Shown here piece by piece: positions 15,685 to 24,132 of a stretch of DNA of 41,802 nt. This DNA is from Micromonospora arborensis (GTDB lineage Bacteria; Actinomycetota; Actinomycetes; Mycobacteriales; Micromonosporaceae): assembly GCF_003205615.1 (NCBI RefSeq), contig NZ_PYBV01000007.1:22699-64500 (forward strand), written 5' to 3'. The position numbers and the translations under genes were made by a program. The number at the start of each line of letters is the position of its first letter. Position 1 is the stretch's first letter. The notes under the pieces were generated by a model, which was not told the DNA's origin, ran no database searches, and saw nothing but the letters and a program-made list of their open reading frames with translations.

Positions 15685-16538
15685 CGCTGTCCTCCGGCCT
15701 GGACCGGCTCGTCTGGCCCACCCGCGACCCGGTCGGCGGGGGCCTCCGGCCGGAGGTGCAGCCGCTGTCGGGCACTCACCGCCAGCAGTTCCAGCGCGAA
15801 CGGAAGGTCGTGTACGAGGTACCGGCGCATCAGCCGCGCCGGCTCGCTGGCCAGGCGGTGCGCCCACTCCAGCCCGGACAGCTGCATCCACTGCGGAGCC
15901 CGTCGCTGCACACCCGCCACGAAGCCGATGGCCGCGCCGCAGCCGAGGAACCAGGCACGGGGCAGCAGCGGGCGGAGCCGGGCGATCACCCGTTCCTGTT
16001 TGGGAAAGCCCAGCCCGACGAACACCAGGTCTGGTTGGGTCGCCGCCACGGTGGCGCAGACCTCCTCGAGTTGCTCCGGGTGGGTGTCGAAGCCGAACGG
16101 CGGGCTGAGGTGTCCAGCGATCCGTAGCCGCGGGATGCGGGACCGCATGACCTGCCCCGCGCGGCTCGGGGTGCTCGGTGCGCCGCCCATCAGATAGACC
16201 GAGCGGTCCTGCTCGGCCAGTGCGGCCGACAGGCTCCAGATCAGGTCCGAGCCCGGGACCCGGGCCGGTAGTGGCCGTCCGGCAATGTGGCTGGCCCAGA
16301 TCAGTGGTTTGCCGTCGGCCACGACCAGGCTCGCTGATTCGACATGCGCCCGTGATTCCCGATCTCGACGAGTAAGTCGAAGGATGTCCACATTAGGAGT
16401 TACGATCTGTCCGCCCCGGCCTGCGGCAAGTTCGGTGACGACATGCTGAATCACGTCTTTCTCCTGTAGCGGGTCGAAGTCGACTCCGTAGACGTTGACC
16501 CGGCTTCCGACCCGAGAACCGTGCACATAGGAGCGCAT
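15681..16538 (-). CDS. WecG/TagA/CpsF-family glycosyltransferase
   Basis: The family signatures are clear: VVTPNVDILRL-like start of the fold, ASLVVADGKPLIWASHIAGR, ARVPGSDLIWSL, YLMGGAPS, and PDLVFVGLGFPKQERVIARL. WecG/TagA enzymes (GT26) add the second sugar, often ManNAc or its uronate, to an undecaprenyl-PP-linked first sugar. This implies an initiating enzyme elsewhere. The ATG at 16538 gives 285 residues. The frame stays open to a TTG at 16574 and neither start has a good SD, so the start is uncertain. It is divergent from the GT2 at 16670 and overlaps the GT2 at 15684. Confidence 0.8.
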   Translation of the reverse strand: MRSYVHGSRVGSRVNVYGVDFDPLQEKDVIQHVVTELAAGRGGQIVTPNVDILRLTRRDRESRAHVESASLVVADGKPLIWASHIAGRPLPARVPGSDLIWSLSAALAEQDRSVYLMGGAPSTPSRAGQVMRSRIPRLRIAGHLSPPFGFDTHPEQLEEVCATVAATQPDLVFVGLGFPKQERVIARLRPLLPRAWFLGCGAAIGFVAGVQRRAPQWMQLSGLEWAHRLASEPARLMRRYLVHDLPFALELLAVSARQRLHLRPEAPADRVAGGPDEPVQAGGQR

Positions 16539-16669
16539 GGGAAAGTAATCTACCGACGCTGCGGGTACAGGCAAGGCATCGAACGGGCAGCATCTGTGGC
16601 TTCCTCGTGAGGCAGCCCTCGGCCATTCGACCGGTTGTTGATTCGGCTCGGGGCTGGCAGCATCGATGC

Positions 16670-17536
16670 GTGCGAATCAGTGTCATCATGCCCGCGTTCA
16701 ATGAAGCGGCCGGGATCGGTGGTGTCCTGCGGCGCCTCCTCGAATCCCCGCAATTCGACGCGGATATGGAGGTCGTCGTCGCCGCAAACGGATGTACCGA
16801 CAACACTGCCGCAGTCGCTCGTTCTTTCGGCGTACACGTTCTGGAAATTTCCACGCCGTCCAAGGCTGCCGCAATGAACGCCGCTGACCAGGCATCGAAA
16901 GGCGACGTTCTCATTTATGTGGATGCTGATGTGCCCGTCACGGCGGACGTGTTACGCCAACTCGCCGCCACCGTCAGTCAGCCCGGGGTCGTCGCGGCGG
17001 TGCCCCGGCCACTGGTCGACACCTCGGGGAGCACCTGGCCCGTCCGCGCCTACTACGCGATGAACGCCAGACTGCCGGTGTTCCGCAACCGCCTCTTCGG
17101 GCGCGGGATCATCGCGCTCTCCGCCGAGGGGAGGTCCCGCTTCGATCGGATCCCCGAGATCACGGCCGACGACATGTTCCTCGACGCGGTGGTCGGCGCG
17201 CACGAGAAGGTGGAGATCGAGGCGGTGGTGCGCGTACGCGCACCGCGCCGCACGGGAGATCTGATCCGCCGGGTGGCCCGCGCGCGGGAGGGCAACGCGG
17301 AGTTCTGGCGCTTCGTCCGGTCGGCCCCGCCGGAGTACGGCCTTCCGGTCGACCCGGTGCCCGGCCCGAGTTCCTGGTCCTGGCTCCGGCACGTGCTGCT
17401 CCGGTCGCCCCGGCTGCTGCCGGCGGCGGCCTGCTACGTCGCGATCATCGTGCTGGCCGAGGCGAAGCGGCGCTCTCCAGGGTGGAGTGTGCGCTCCGGT
17501 TGGGGGCGGCAGGAGTTTCCCCAGCTCAGGCGCTAG
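16670..17536 (+). CDS. GT2-family glycosyltransferase
   Basis: The 288-residue protein begins ISVIMPAFNEAAGIGGVLRRLL. It continues with MEVVVAANGCTDNTAAVA and GDVLIYVDADVPVTADVL, whose DAD is the metal-binding motif, and has ITADDMFLDAVVGAHEKV later. These are GT-A signatures of family GT2. A hydrophobic C-terminal segment (LPAAACYVAIIVLAEA) may anchor it to the membrane. GTG 16670 starts directly before the conserved strand, with only a weak SD (GGGCTGG). The first 90 codons use more A/T-ending codons than its neighbours, as does the divergent promoter region, suggesting a join between segments of different origin. The gene is monocistronic. Confidence 0.8.
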   Translation: MRISVIMPAFNEAAGIGGVLRRLLESPQFDADMEVVVAANGCTDNTAAVARSFGVHVLEISTPSKAAAMNAADQASKGDVLIYVDADVPVTADVLRQLAATVSQPGVVAAVPRPLVDTSGSTWPVRAYYAMNARLPVFRNRLFGRGIIALSAEGRSRFDRIPEITADDMFLDAVVGAHEKVEIEAVVRVRAPRRTGDLIRRVARAREGNAEFWRFVRSAPPEYGLPVDPVPGPSSWSWLRHVLLRSPRLLPAAACYVAIIVLAEAKRRSPGWSVRSGWGRQEFPQLRR

Positions 17537-17798
17537 GCCCTCGGCGACGATGTCGCTTTTGCCGGTACGAGCACCGGATGGGCATTCCGGGCGATTGGTG
17601 TGCCTATTCTCAAGTAACCATTAAGTCTCGCGGAGGGCCGTACCTGATCGGCTCCTGCTCCTCGTTAGCCCGGGCAGCGGCGACTGGCCGGAACAGCGGT
17701 AGCTGCCCGCGTCAGACAAACGCACTGGGGAGGCGTGTCCATCTCGAACAAACGGGGTGGCGGCGATAAGAGATCCAACCCGAAAGGTGCCAAGTCTC
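17537..17798 (+). promoter_or_regulatory. Long leader region of the DUF4082 protein gene with stem-loop
   Basis: This 262-base gap holds CCGGT/ACCGG (17562-17577) near its start and an AT-richer section (17595-17630). CGGGCAGC (17671-17678) pairs perfectly with GCTGCCCG (17702-17709), an 8-bp stem with 23 bases between. The stem lies about 90 bases before the chosen start and could be a leader element. I compared it with c-di-GMP (GEMM) and c-di-AMP (ydaO) riboswitch consensus features from memory and saw no convincing match. Confidence 0.35.
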
Positions 17799-19739
17799 GT
17801 GGAAAGCCAACATCCTCCCGTTCCCCCGGCCCTCCGCCCGCCCGCCCCACCATCACCGGGGCGCCGCCCACGTCGCGGCCGCCTGCCCTTCACGATCGCC
17901 GCGGCCCTGGCCGTCCTGGCCTCGGCGACGGTCATCGCCGCCGACGCCGCCACCAGCGGACCGGGAACCTTCTCCTTCTTCGCCGGAACGGACGTCTCCG
18001 GCGTGCCGACCGACCCCGACACCCAACCCGTCGAACTCGGCCTGCGCTTCACCTCGAGCAGCAGCGGGACGCTGGCCGCCGTCCGATTTCTCAAGGGGAA
18101 CGGTTCCGGAGGCTCGCACCCGGTCAGCGTCTGGTCCGCGAGGGGCCAGAAACTCGCCACCGCCACCTCGACCACAGAGTCGTCCTCGGGTTGGCAGGAG
18201 GTGACGCTCCCGACGCCGGTCCCGGTCGAGGCCGGACAGGTGTACGTCGTCTCGTACCACACCACTCGGTACCGAGCGACACAGAACTACTTCAATCAGA
18301 CGGTGACCTCCGGCCCACTGAGCACCTCGGGCGTCGCGGGTGTCTACGCGTACGGCGCCAGCGGCTTCCCCACGTCGACCTACAAGGCCAGCAACTACTG
18401 GGTCGACGTCGTCTTCGCGCTCGCCGCGGGTGGAACGTCCACCCCGACTGCCTCCGCCAGTCCGAGCACCTCGCCGACCCGCACCCCGTCGACGTCCCCG
18501 TCGCCGACACGCTCCCCGACGCCCGGCCCGACACCGACGGCGGTCGATCCGTTGGCCCTGCCCCGTGTTGCCTGGGAGGGCGGCCCCGCCTACTACGGGG
18601 CGTACCCGTTCGCCCAGGGAGCGGGCTGGACCAACCCGGCCTTCTTCCCGATCGGAGTGTGGCAGGAGAGCGTGATCGAGGCTCGGGACACGGCGCTGGA
18701 CAAGAGCGCCGGCATCAACACGTACGTCGCGCCGACCGACAACAGCAACCTGCGGCTCATCGAGAGCGCCGGGATGAGCGTGATCGGGGGCAACAGTCGG
18801 CAGGTCGGGCCGTCGACCGTCGCCTGGTCGGTGTCCGACGAGGTGGACATGTGGGGCGGCCCGGGCAGCTCCGCCTGGACCGGCAACTATCCCGGTCAGG
18901 GAGCGGTCTGCCAACCTGCCAACAGTCGCTGTGGATACACGATCCAGGAGACGATGCTCAAGCGGCTCCCTGCTGACGGGCGGATGCGGTACGCCAACTA
19001 CGGCAAGGGCGTCATGTTCTGGGAGACCGACGCCGAGGCGGGTCGCTTCGTCAACAGCTACACCAACGTGGTCTCCAACGACATCTACTGGTACACCGAC
19101 CCCGGCGTCTGCGACTCCCCGTCCGAGGGGCCCGGCATCGGCGTCCGGCCGGAAAACTGCCGGCGCGCCGCGAACTATGGCCGGACCATGGACCGGATGC
19201 GTCACCTCGACGGTGCCGACGGCAAACGGCAGCCGATCTTCGCGTTCGTGGAGGTGGGGCATCCGTTCACCGAGAACGACACACCGACCATCACCGGTGA
19301 CCAGATCGCCGGCGCGGTGCTGAACTCGCTGATCCACGAGGCGCGGGGCATCCAGTACTTCAACCACAACTTCGGTGGATCCTGTCTCTCCCAGCACGTG
19401 CTGCGCGATCGGTGTGGCGCTGCGGTCCGACCGGTGGTGACCGAGTTGAACCGGCGGGTGAGTTCCCTGGCGCCGGTGCTGAACACCCAGTCGTACGAGT
19501 GGCGGTTCAACCCGAACCTCGACACGATGCTCAAGGCGTACGGGAACTCGTACTACGTCTTCGCCATGCCGGGCCGGACCGCCGGCACGGGCTCCCAGAC
19601 GCTGACGCTCCCGCCCGGAATGAAGGGGGCGCGGGCCGAGGTGCTGTTCGAGAACCGGACGGTGCCGATCAGCGGCGGCGCGTTGCAGGATGCGTTCGCC
19701 CGGGAATCCGCGTACCACATCTACAAGATCACGCCGTGA
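17799..19739 (+). CDS. Secreted DUF4082 plus TIM-barrel-like putative glycan hydrolase
   Basis: From GTG 17799 (AAGGTG upstream) the protein has 646 residues; GTG 17757 in frame is an alternative. A basic, Pro-rich leader and hydrophobic stretch (about 31-50) form a long signal peptide. One DUF4082 domain follows (about 56-207: VELGLRFTSSSSG, AVRFLKG, SGWQEV, SNYWVDVVF). A Thr/Ser/Pro linker (213-248) leads to a C-terminal domain (255-646) that looks like a glycoside hydrolase barrel. WSVSDEVDMW (Glu 348) and FAFVEVGHP (Glu 485) are candidate catalytic acids, though I cannot name the family. DUF4082 domains are probably carbohydrate-binding. It is secreted and single-gene, ending at a strong terminator. 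Confidence 0.65.
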   Translation: MESQHPPVPPALRPPAPPSPGRRPRRGRLPFTIAAALAVLASATVIAADAATSGPGTFSFFAGTDVSGVPTDPDTQPVELGLRFTSSSSGTLAAVRFLKGNGSGGSHPVSVWSARGQKLATATSTTESSSGWQEVTLPTPVPVEAGQVYVVSYHTTRYRATQNYFNQTVTSGPLSTSGVAGVYAYGASGFPTSTYKASNYWVDVVFALAAGGTSTPTASASPSTSPTRTPSTSPSPTRSPTPGPTPTAVDPLALPRVAWEGGPAYYGAYPFAQGAGWTNPAFFPIGVWQESVIEARDTALDKSAGINTYVAPTDNSNLRLIESAGMSVIGGNSRQVGPSTVAWSVSDEVDMWGGPGSSAWTGNYPGQGAVCQPANSRCGYTIQETMLKRLPADGRMRYANYGKGVMFWETDAEAGRFVNSYTNVVSNDIYWYTDPGVCDSPSEGPGIGVRPENCRRAANYGRTMDRMRHLDGADGKRQPIFAFVEVGHPFTENDTPTITGDQIAGAVLNSLIHEARGIQYFNHNFGGSCLSQHVLRDRCGAAVRPVVTELNRRVSSLAPVLNTQSYEWRFNPNLDTMLKAYGNSYYVFAMPGRTAGTGSQTLTLPPGMKGARAEVLFENRTVPISGGALQDAFARESAYHIYKITP

Positions 19740-19758
19740 TGTCCTGACCTACCCACCC

Positions 19759-19792
19759 GGATTCCGGCCCCACCCTGGTGGGGCCGGAATCC
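19759..19792. terminator. Strong bidirectional terminator between convergent genes
   Basis: GGATTCCGGCCCCACC (19759-19774) is followed after two bases by its exact reverse complement (19777-19792). This gives a 15-bp usable stem with a tight loop. It sits 20 bases after the stop of the rightward DUF4082 gene and about 50 bases beyond the stop of the leftward GT4 gene. It has no T-run, as is common in actinomycetes. Confidence 0.8.
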
Positions 19793-19840
19793 CGGCGGCC
19801 GGGGGAGCGGTGCGGGCCGTGTGGTGCGGCACCGGCGAGG

Positions 19841-20887
19841 TCAGGGGCGGTGGCCGATCTCCTTGAAGAACGCCAGGATGCTGGCGCTCTCCCGGTCGGC
19901 CGAATACTCGGCCCGCACGTGCCGCGCCGCCTCCACGCCCCGCGACCAGCACCAGCCGGGCTGCTCGGCCTCCCGGATCAGGCATTCCTCCAGCGCGCGA
20001 CCCATGTCGAGCAGGTCGCCGGTGGGCGTCGGCCGGCTGAAGTCGGGATCGAAGAACTCCCGGCCGCCGAAACCGTGGAAACCGACGACGTAGTTCCCGG
20101 ACGCCATCGCCTCGACCGCCGGCAACCCGAAGCCCTCCTGGTAGGAGGAGCTCAGGAAGATCGTCGAGGCGCGCAGCCGCCGGGCGACCTCCTCCTGCGG
20201 GACGCCGTCCACCGCGTCGACGGTCCACCCGCCCAGCGCCCCGCGAGCCCGCAGCAGGTGCAGGACGTTCTCGGCGTCCGCCCGCCCACGCCGCGGCATG
20301 TAGCTGAGCACACGCCCGTTGGGCCGGTCGGGAGGGTTGAACAGCGCGGTGTCGACGCTCAACCGGACCCGGTGGACCGGCCTGCGGAACGCGTATTCGA
20401 GGAGGTCCTGGCTGTGCTCCGAGACCACCATGACGCCGAGCAGACCGGGGCTGCCCAGATAGTGCCGCGTGACCAGCTCCGCGTCCACGTTCCAGGTGAG
20501 GTGCCCACTCTGGTTGAAGACGACGTGCCGCACACTCGCCGGCAGCCGGGGCAGCAGGCGGGCGTCGGTCTCCGGCACCACGAGGAGGTCGTCGGGTCCG
20601 AGAGGGCTCGACCGCACGTCGGTGACCCGGGTCTGGTTAGGGAACCAACTGCACCGGAAGCCGCGCCGCTCGTGCAGCACCGCGGCGGCGACCCCGGCCT
20701 CGTTGAGCACGTCGACGTGTCGATAGAGGGTGCGGATGCCGCCGGAGGGTTCGTTGTAGTCGCGGGCCAGGTAGTAGATGGTCGGCGCCCTGGAGGACGT
20801 CCCTCGTAACCGGATCTTCGGCGGACCGTGCTGCCGGTACCGCCGATAGACCCGGTACGCCCGCCGTGCCTGCTCCTCAAGGCCCAT
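19841..20887 (-). CDS. GT4-like glycosyltransferase
   Basis: The 348-residue protein has a GT-B pattern. The N-terminal half opens with APTIYYLARDYNEPSGGIRTLYRHVDVL, the acceptor-side Gly-rich loop. The C-terminal half has RVLSYMPRRGRADAENVL and YQEGFGLPAVEAMASGNYVVGF, with the EX7E pair Glu 251 and Glu 259 of retaining GT4 enzymes. It should transfer a sugar from a nucleotide donor in the cytoplasm. The ATG is 13 bases after the ABC permease stop and has GCGAGG upstream. It is the last gene of the long leftward series. Pairing with the ABC exporter suggests it acts on the same product. Confidence 0.75.
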   Translation of the reverse strand: MGLEEQARRAYRVYRRYRQHGPPKIRLRGTSSRAPTIYYLARDYNEPSGGIRTLYRHVDVLNEAGVAAAVLHERRGFRCSWFPNQTRVTDVRSSPLGPDDLLVVPETDARLLPRLPASVRHVVFNQSGHLTWNVDAELVTRHYLGSPGLLGVMVVSEHSQDLLEYAFRRPVHRVRLSVDTALFNPPDRPNGRVLSYMPRRGRADAENVLHLLRARGALGGWTVDAVDGVPQEEVARRLRASTIFLSSSYQEGFGLPAVEAMASGNYVVGFHGFGGREFFDPDFSRPTPTGDLLDMGRALEECLIREAEQPGWCWSRGVEAARHVRAEYSADRESASILAFFKEIGHRP

Positions 20888-20900
20888 CGTCGCCTCGCCG

Positions 20901-21728
20901 TCAGATGCTCAGGATGCCGAGCTTGCGGGCGAGCCGGAGGGAACGGTCGAAGACGGTCAGGCCAATCGCGAACATGATCACACTGAACCCGGTCAGGATC
21001 GCCAGCGACACCAACGGGGACAACCCCTCGGCCGGCGGGTCATTCATCAGCAACTGCCGCTCGGCGGCGATGACGTAGGAGTGCGGCACGAGGTAGCTGA
21101 CCCAGCGGATCCACTCCGGCAGCACGCTGATCGGGAAGAGGGTGCCGCCGAGCACCCCCGCGGCCAGGCTGTACAGCATGATGACCGGCTCGCCGCGCTT
21201 GAACAGGATGATGAAGCTGGCGGCGAGGGTGCCGATGGCGTTGCAGGCGGCTATCCCGACCAGGAACACCAGCAGCGCGAGGGGGATGGACCGCCACTCG
21301 ATCTGGGCACCCAACAGGCTGCCGAACGCGATCATGAAGGCCGCCATCACGGTGCCGGTGACGCTACGCCAGATGTTCATCGCGATCGGAATCAGCGCCC
21401 ACGGCACGGGCTCCACCAGGTAGGTCTCGAGTGTGCCGCGTTCCTGCGCGAACTGGAGCCGGTTGGTCAACGCGGTCAGCGCGTCCTGGAAGCCCGCGGT
21501 GACACTCGCACCGATGAGCATGAAGGCGAACGCGTCGGTGGCATTCAGGAACGAGCCCTGGAAGAAGTAGAGCAGCACGGGGAAGACCACTGCGGCGTAC
21601 CGCAGGATGGTGGTGGCCGGGAACATCCGCTCTTCCACCAGGTCGATGCGGACGTAGGCGGCACAGGTGTCGAGCGACTTGCGCCAGAGGCCACGACGGC
21701 CGATCGGGGCGGTGTAGGCCAGGCTCAT
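20901..21728 (-). CDS. ABC-2 type transporter permease
   Basis: The 275-residue membrane protein has about six hydrophobic segments. The typical ABC-2 region reads YLVEPVPWALIPIAMNIWRSVTG before the middle segments and GTLFPISVLPEWIRWVSYLVPHSYVI near the end. That last stretch is the PF01061-like signature shared with O-antigen/teichoic acid (Wzm, TagG) and drug (DrrB) exporters. Its ATG overlaps the stop of the ATPase gene (ATGA), so they form one transporter. In a polysaccharide locus it may export a lipid-linked glycan, but the substrate is not shown by the sequence. Confidence 0.8.
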   Translation of the reverse strand: MSLAYTAPIGRRGLWRKSLDTCAAYVRIDLVEERMFPATTILRYAAVVFPVLLYFFQGSFLNATDAFAFMLIGASVTAGFQDALTALTNRLQFAQERGTLETYLVEPVPWALIPIAMNIWRSVTGTVMAAFMIAFGSLLGAQIEWRSIPLALLVFLVGIAACNAIGTLAASFIILFKRGEPVIMLYSLAAGVLGGTLFPISVLPEWIRWVSYLVPHSYVIAAERQLLMNDPPAEGLSPLVSLAILTGFSVIMFAIGLTVFDRSLRLARKLGILSI

Positions 21729-22858
21729 GTCGGTCCGCCCTCTGCGGTCTGGTCGTGCCGGTAGGCGCGAGCGATCAGGTCCCGCAGCGGCATCGGGATC
21801 TCGCGGACGTGCCGAACCTGCCGGGCGCCGGCACCGAGCGCGGCCAGCACGTCACCCGCTCCGTCGCGTACCTTGAGCCAGCACCGGACGGTGGGCCCGT
21901 CGACGGTGAGCTCCAGGCCCAGCGACGTCAGATCCGCGGCCGCCTGGTCGGCTGCGTCGGTCGAGGCGAAGACCAGTTCCAGTTGTGGTCGCTCCCACTG
22001 CTCCCGCAGGCTGTCGAGGTCGCCGAAGTACTTGACCCGGCCCTTGTCGAGCAGTAGGGCCTGGGAACGCAACGCCTCGATCTCTTCGAGGCGGTGCGAC
22101 GAGATCAGCACCGCGAGTCGCTCCCGCTGGACGAGATCGGTGATCAGGTCGAGGAGGCCGTGCGCCGCGATCGGATCCACCGCACCGGTCGGCTCGTCGA
22201 GGATGAGCACCCGGGGGCCGGACAGCAGCGCCCGCGCCAGCCTCAGTCGGGCCTTCATGCCGGCCGACAGGCCGGCGACGACCGTGTCGATCCGCGACTC
22301 CAGATCCACCGTCGCCAGGACCTCGGGGATCCGGGTCGCCATCAGCCGCGGCGACATGCCCTGCAACCGGCCGTGCATGTGCAGGTTCTCCCGGGCGGTG
22401 GCCCGCATGAGCAGGCTCCGGTCGTCCGACGGCATCCAGCCGACGACCTGGCGGATCTGCTCCGAGTCCCGTTCGACGTCGAGCCCGAGGAGGGTGCCCT
22501 CGCCGCTCGTCGCCGTGGTCAGGCCGACGATTATCCGGAACAGGGTGGTCTTACCGGCGCCGTTCGGGCCGACGATCGCGCAGATCTCGCCGGCGCGAAC
22601 GGTCAGGTCGATGCCGTCGAGCGCGAGCACGTCCGACTTGATGTGCGTCCGCGCCAGGACCCGCATCCACCGCGGCGTCGGCTCGTACACCTTGGTCAGG
22701 CCGGACAGGACGAGGACCTCCTCGGCCTCGGCGGGTGAGCGCGCGCCGTCCCGTTGCCCCCGGCCGAGGCCGTCCGCCGCGGTGGGTGTCTCCGATCGCC
22801 CGGCCGACGGGCGATCGGCCACGCCGATGTCAACCGGTCTCTCCGAAATCGCCGACAT
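21725..22858 (-). CDS. ABC transporter ATP-binding protein
   Basis: The ATG at 22858 gives 377 residues; the open frame reaches further 5' inside the neighbouring GT2 gene, in another frame. All ATPase motifs are present: GPNGAGKTT (Walker A, about 97-105), LSAGM as the variant signature (197-201), RVLILDEPTGAVDP with Walker B (216-229), and SSHRLEE with the H-loop His 255. About 45 N-terminal residues are disordered. The C-terminal 100 residues resemble the regulatory tails of DrrA/CcmA-type ATPases and are not clearly a glycan-binding Wzt domain. It powers the overlapping permease. Confidence 0.85.
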   Translation of the reverse strand: MSAISERPVDIGVADRPSAGRSETPTAADGLGRGQRDGARSPAEAEEVLVLSGLTKVYEPTPRWMRVLARTHIKSDVLALDGIDLTVRAGEICAIVGPNGAGKTTLFRIIVGLTTATSGEGTLLGLDVERDSEQIRQVVGWMPSDDRSLLMRATARENLHMHGRLQGMSPRLMATRIPEVLATVDLESRIDTVVAGLSAGMKARLRLARALLSGPRVLILDEPTGAVDPIAAHGLLDLITDLVQRERLAVLISSHRLEEIEALRSQALLLDKGRVKYFGDLDSLREQWERPQLELVFASTDAADQAAADLTSLGLELTVDGPTVRCWLKVRDGAGDVLAALGAGARQVRHVREIPMPLRDLIARAYRHDQTAEGGPT

Positions 22859-22908
22859 GCCGTCAACCGCCCCTTCACCTTCGTGGTTCTGCTTGTTCGC
22901 CGCGCCGG

Positions 22909-23973
22909 TCAGACCCGGATGCCCCGCCAACGCCACCAGCCCCACCGCACCCGGCGATCCACCCGGTCGGCCAGCCGCCGCAACCGGGGTGGACGCTCGG
23001 GCCGCCGTCCGCGGCGTACGTTGCGTTCGTAACGCCGCCAGAGCCGTGACCCCCGCGCCTCGGCGTCGATGCTCTCCGCCAGGTCGGCCAATCGCTCGGG
23101 CAACTCGTCGCCGCCGTCGTTCAGTTCGTAGGCCCGGCAGGCGAGGGACAACGCCGTCCGGGCGAGCGCCGCCCGGGCTGCGGTGTGCAGGTGGCGCACC
23201 GGCTCGACCCGGTCGCCCTCCTCGGTGAAGAGGATCTCGAAGACGGCGTTCCGCTCGGTGATGTCCCGGATCATGCCGCCGAACTCCTGGACATGCATGT
23301 TGGCACCGTGTACGCGGTAGAAGGCCTGGTCGACACCGTTGACCCGACCGACGTGGGCGCGGGCCGCGGCCCGTAGCCAGAGCAGGAAGTCCGCCGCGTG
23401 CGGCACCCGTGAGTCGTATCCCTTGAGGTCGTGCATGACACTCGCCCGCATCACCACCTCGGGCGTCGACACCGGGTTGGTGGCCCGCTCGCAGTTCTCC
23501 CGCAGCCACGCCGCGCCGGTCCAGATCGTCCACGAGGTCGCCCGGGTCCGTGGTGTGGGAGTGCGGTCGTTGAACGCCGCGGAGAAGCCGTAGACGAACC
23601 CGACCTCCGGATGCGCCTCCAGCAGCGCGGTGGCCCGCGCGAGCGAACCGGGTGTCAGCAGGTCGTCCGCGGAGAGCAGGACGAGATAGTCGCCGGTCGC
23701 CTTCGCCAACCCCTCGTTGTACGTGGCGAGATGGCCCTGATTGACCACGTGCTCGATCACCTGGACCCGCGGATCCACGGCGATCGTGCGGGCCACCTCG
23801 GCGCTGCCGTCGGGTGAGGCGTCGTCGACGATCAGGACGTCGACGTCCACGCCCTCCTGCGTGAGAATGCTCTGCACGCAGGCCGGAAGATAACGGCCGT
23901 AGTTGTAACAGGGAACCACGACGGAAACGGTCGGCCGGCGCCGCAACGGGCGCGGCCGTTCCCGGGTCACCAT
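22909..23973 (-). CDS. GT2-family glycosyltransferase
   Basis: The 354-residue protein begins with a basic tail and then TVSVVVPCYNYGRYLPACVQ, VDVLIVDDASPDGSAEVA, VVNQGHLATYNEGLAKATG and YLVLLSADDLLTPGSLARA. These are GT2 signatures with the donor Asp and the DD metal motif. PHAADFLLWLRAAA is the later acceptor-side motif. The C-terminal 100 residues are Arg-rich helices that could hold it at the membrane. It lies 50 bases before the ABC ATPase gene in the same direction. A GTG two codons in is an alternative start. Confidence 0.8.
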   Translation of the reverse strand: MVTRERPRPLRRRPTVSVVVPCYNYGRYLPACVQSILTQEGVDVDVLIVDDASPDGSAEVARTIAVDPRVQVIEHVVNQGHLATYNEGLAKATGDYLVLLSADDLLTPGSLARATALLEAHPEVGFVYGFSAAFNDRTPTPRTRATSWTIWTGAAWLRENCERATNPVSTPEVVMRASVMHDLKGYDSRVPHAADFLLWLRAAARAHVGRVNGVDQAFYRVHGANMHVQEFGGMIRDITERNAVFEILFTEEGDRVEPVRHLHTAARAALARTALSLACRAYELNDGGDELPERLADLAESIDAEARGSRLWRRYERNVRRGRRPERPPRLRRLADRVDRRVRWGWWRWRGIRV

Positions 23974-24132
23974 GCGGCGACGCCCACGTCGGCCAGGCTC
24001 ACCAAGACTCCCTCAATCGCCTGTGGACAGAGATCCGCGCAAGCATGGCCGCGCCGCTCCTCAAGGTGCCGTACCTCCGCGTCGACGCACAACCTCCGAC
24101 TGCTTCGAGCTGGTGTCCGGTAGTTGACTGCC

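Noticed and set aside
14467..16197. Rightward 576-residue open frame
   Set aside because: It is antisense to the GT2 and WecG-like genes, which have clear family motifs. Long antisense frames are expected at this GC content.
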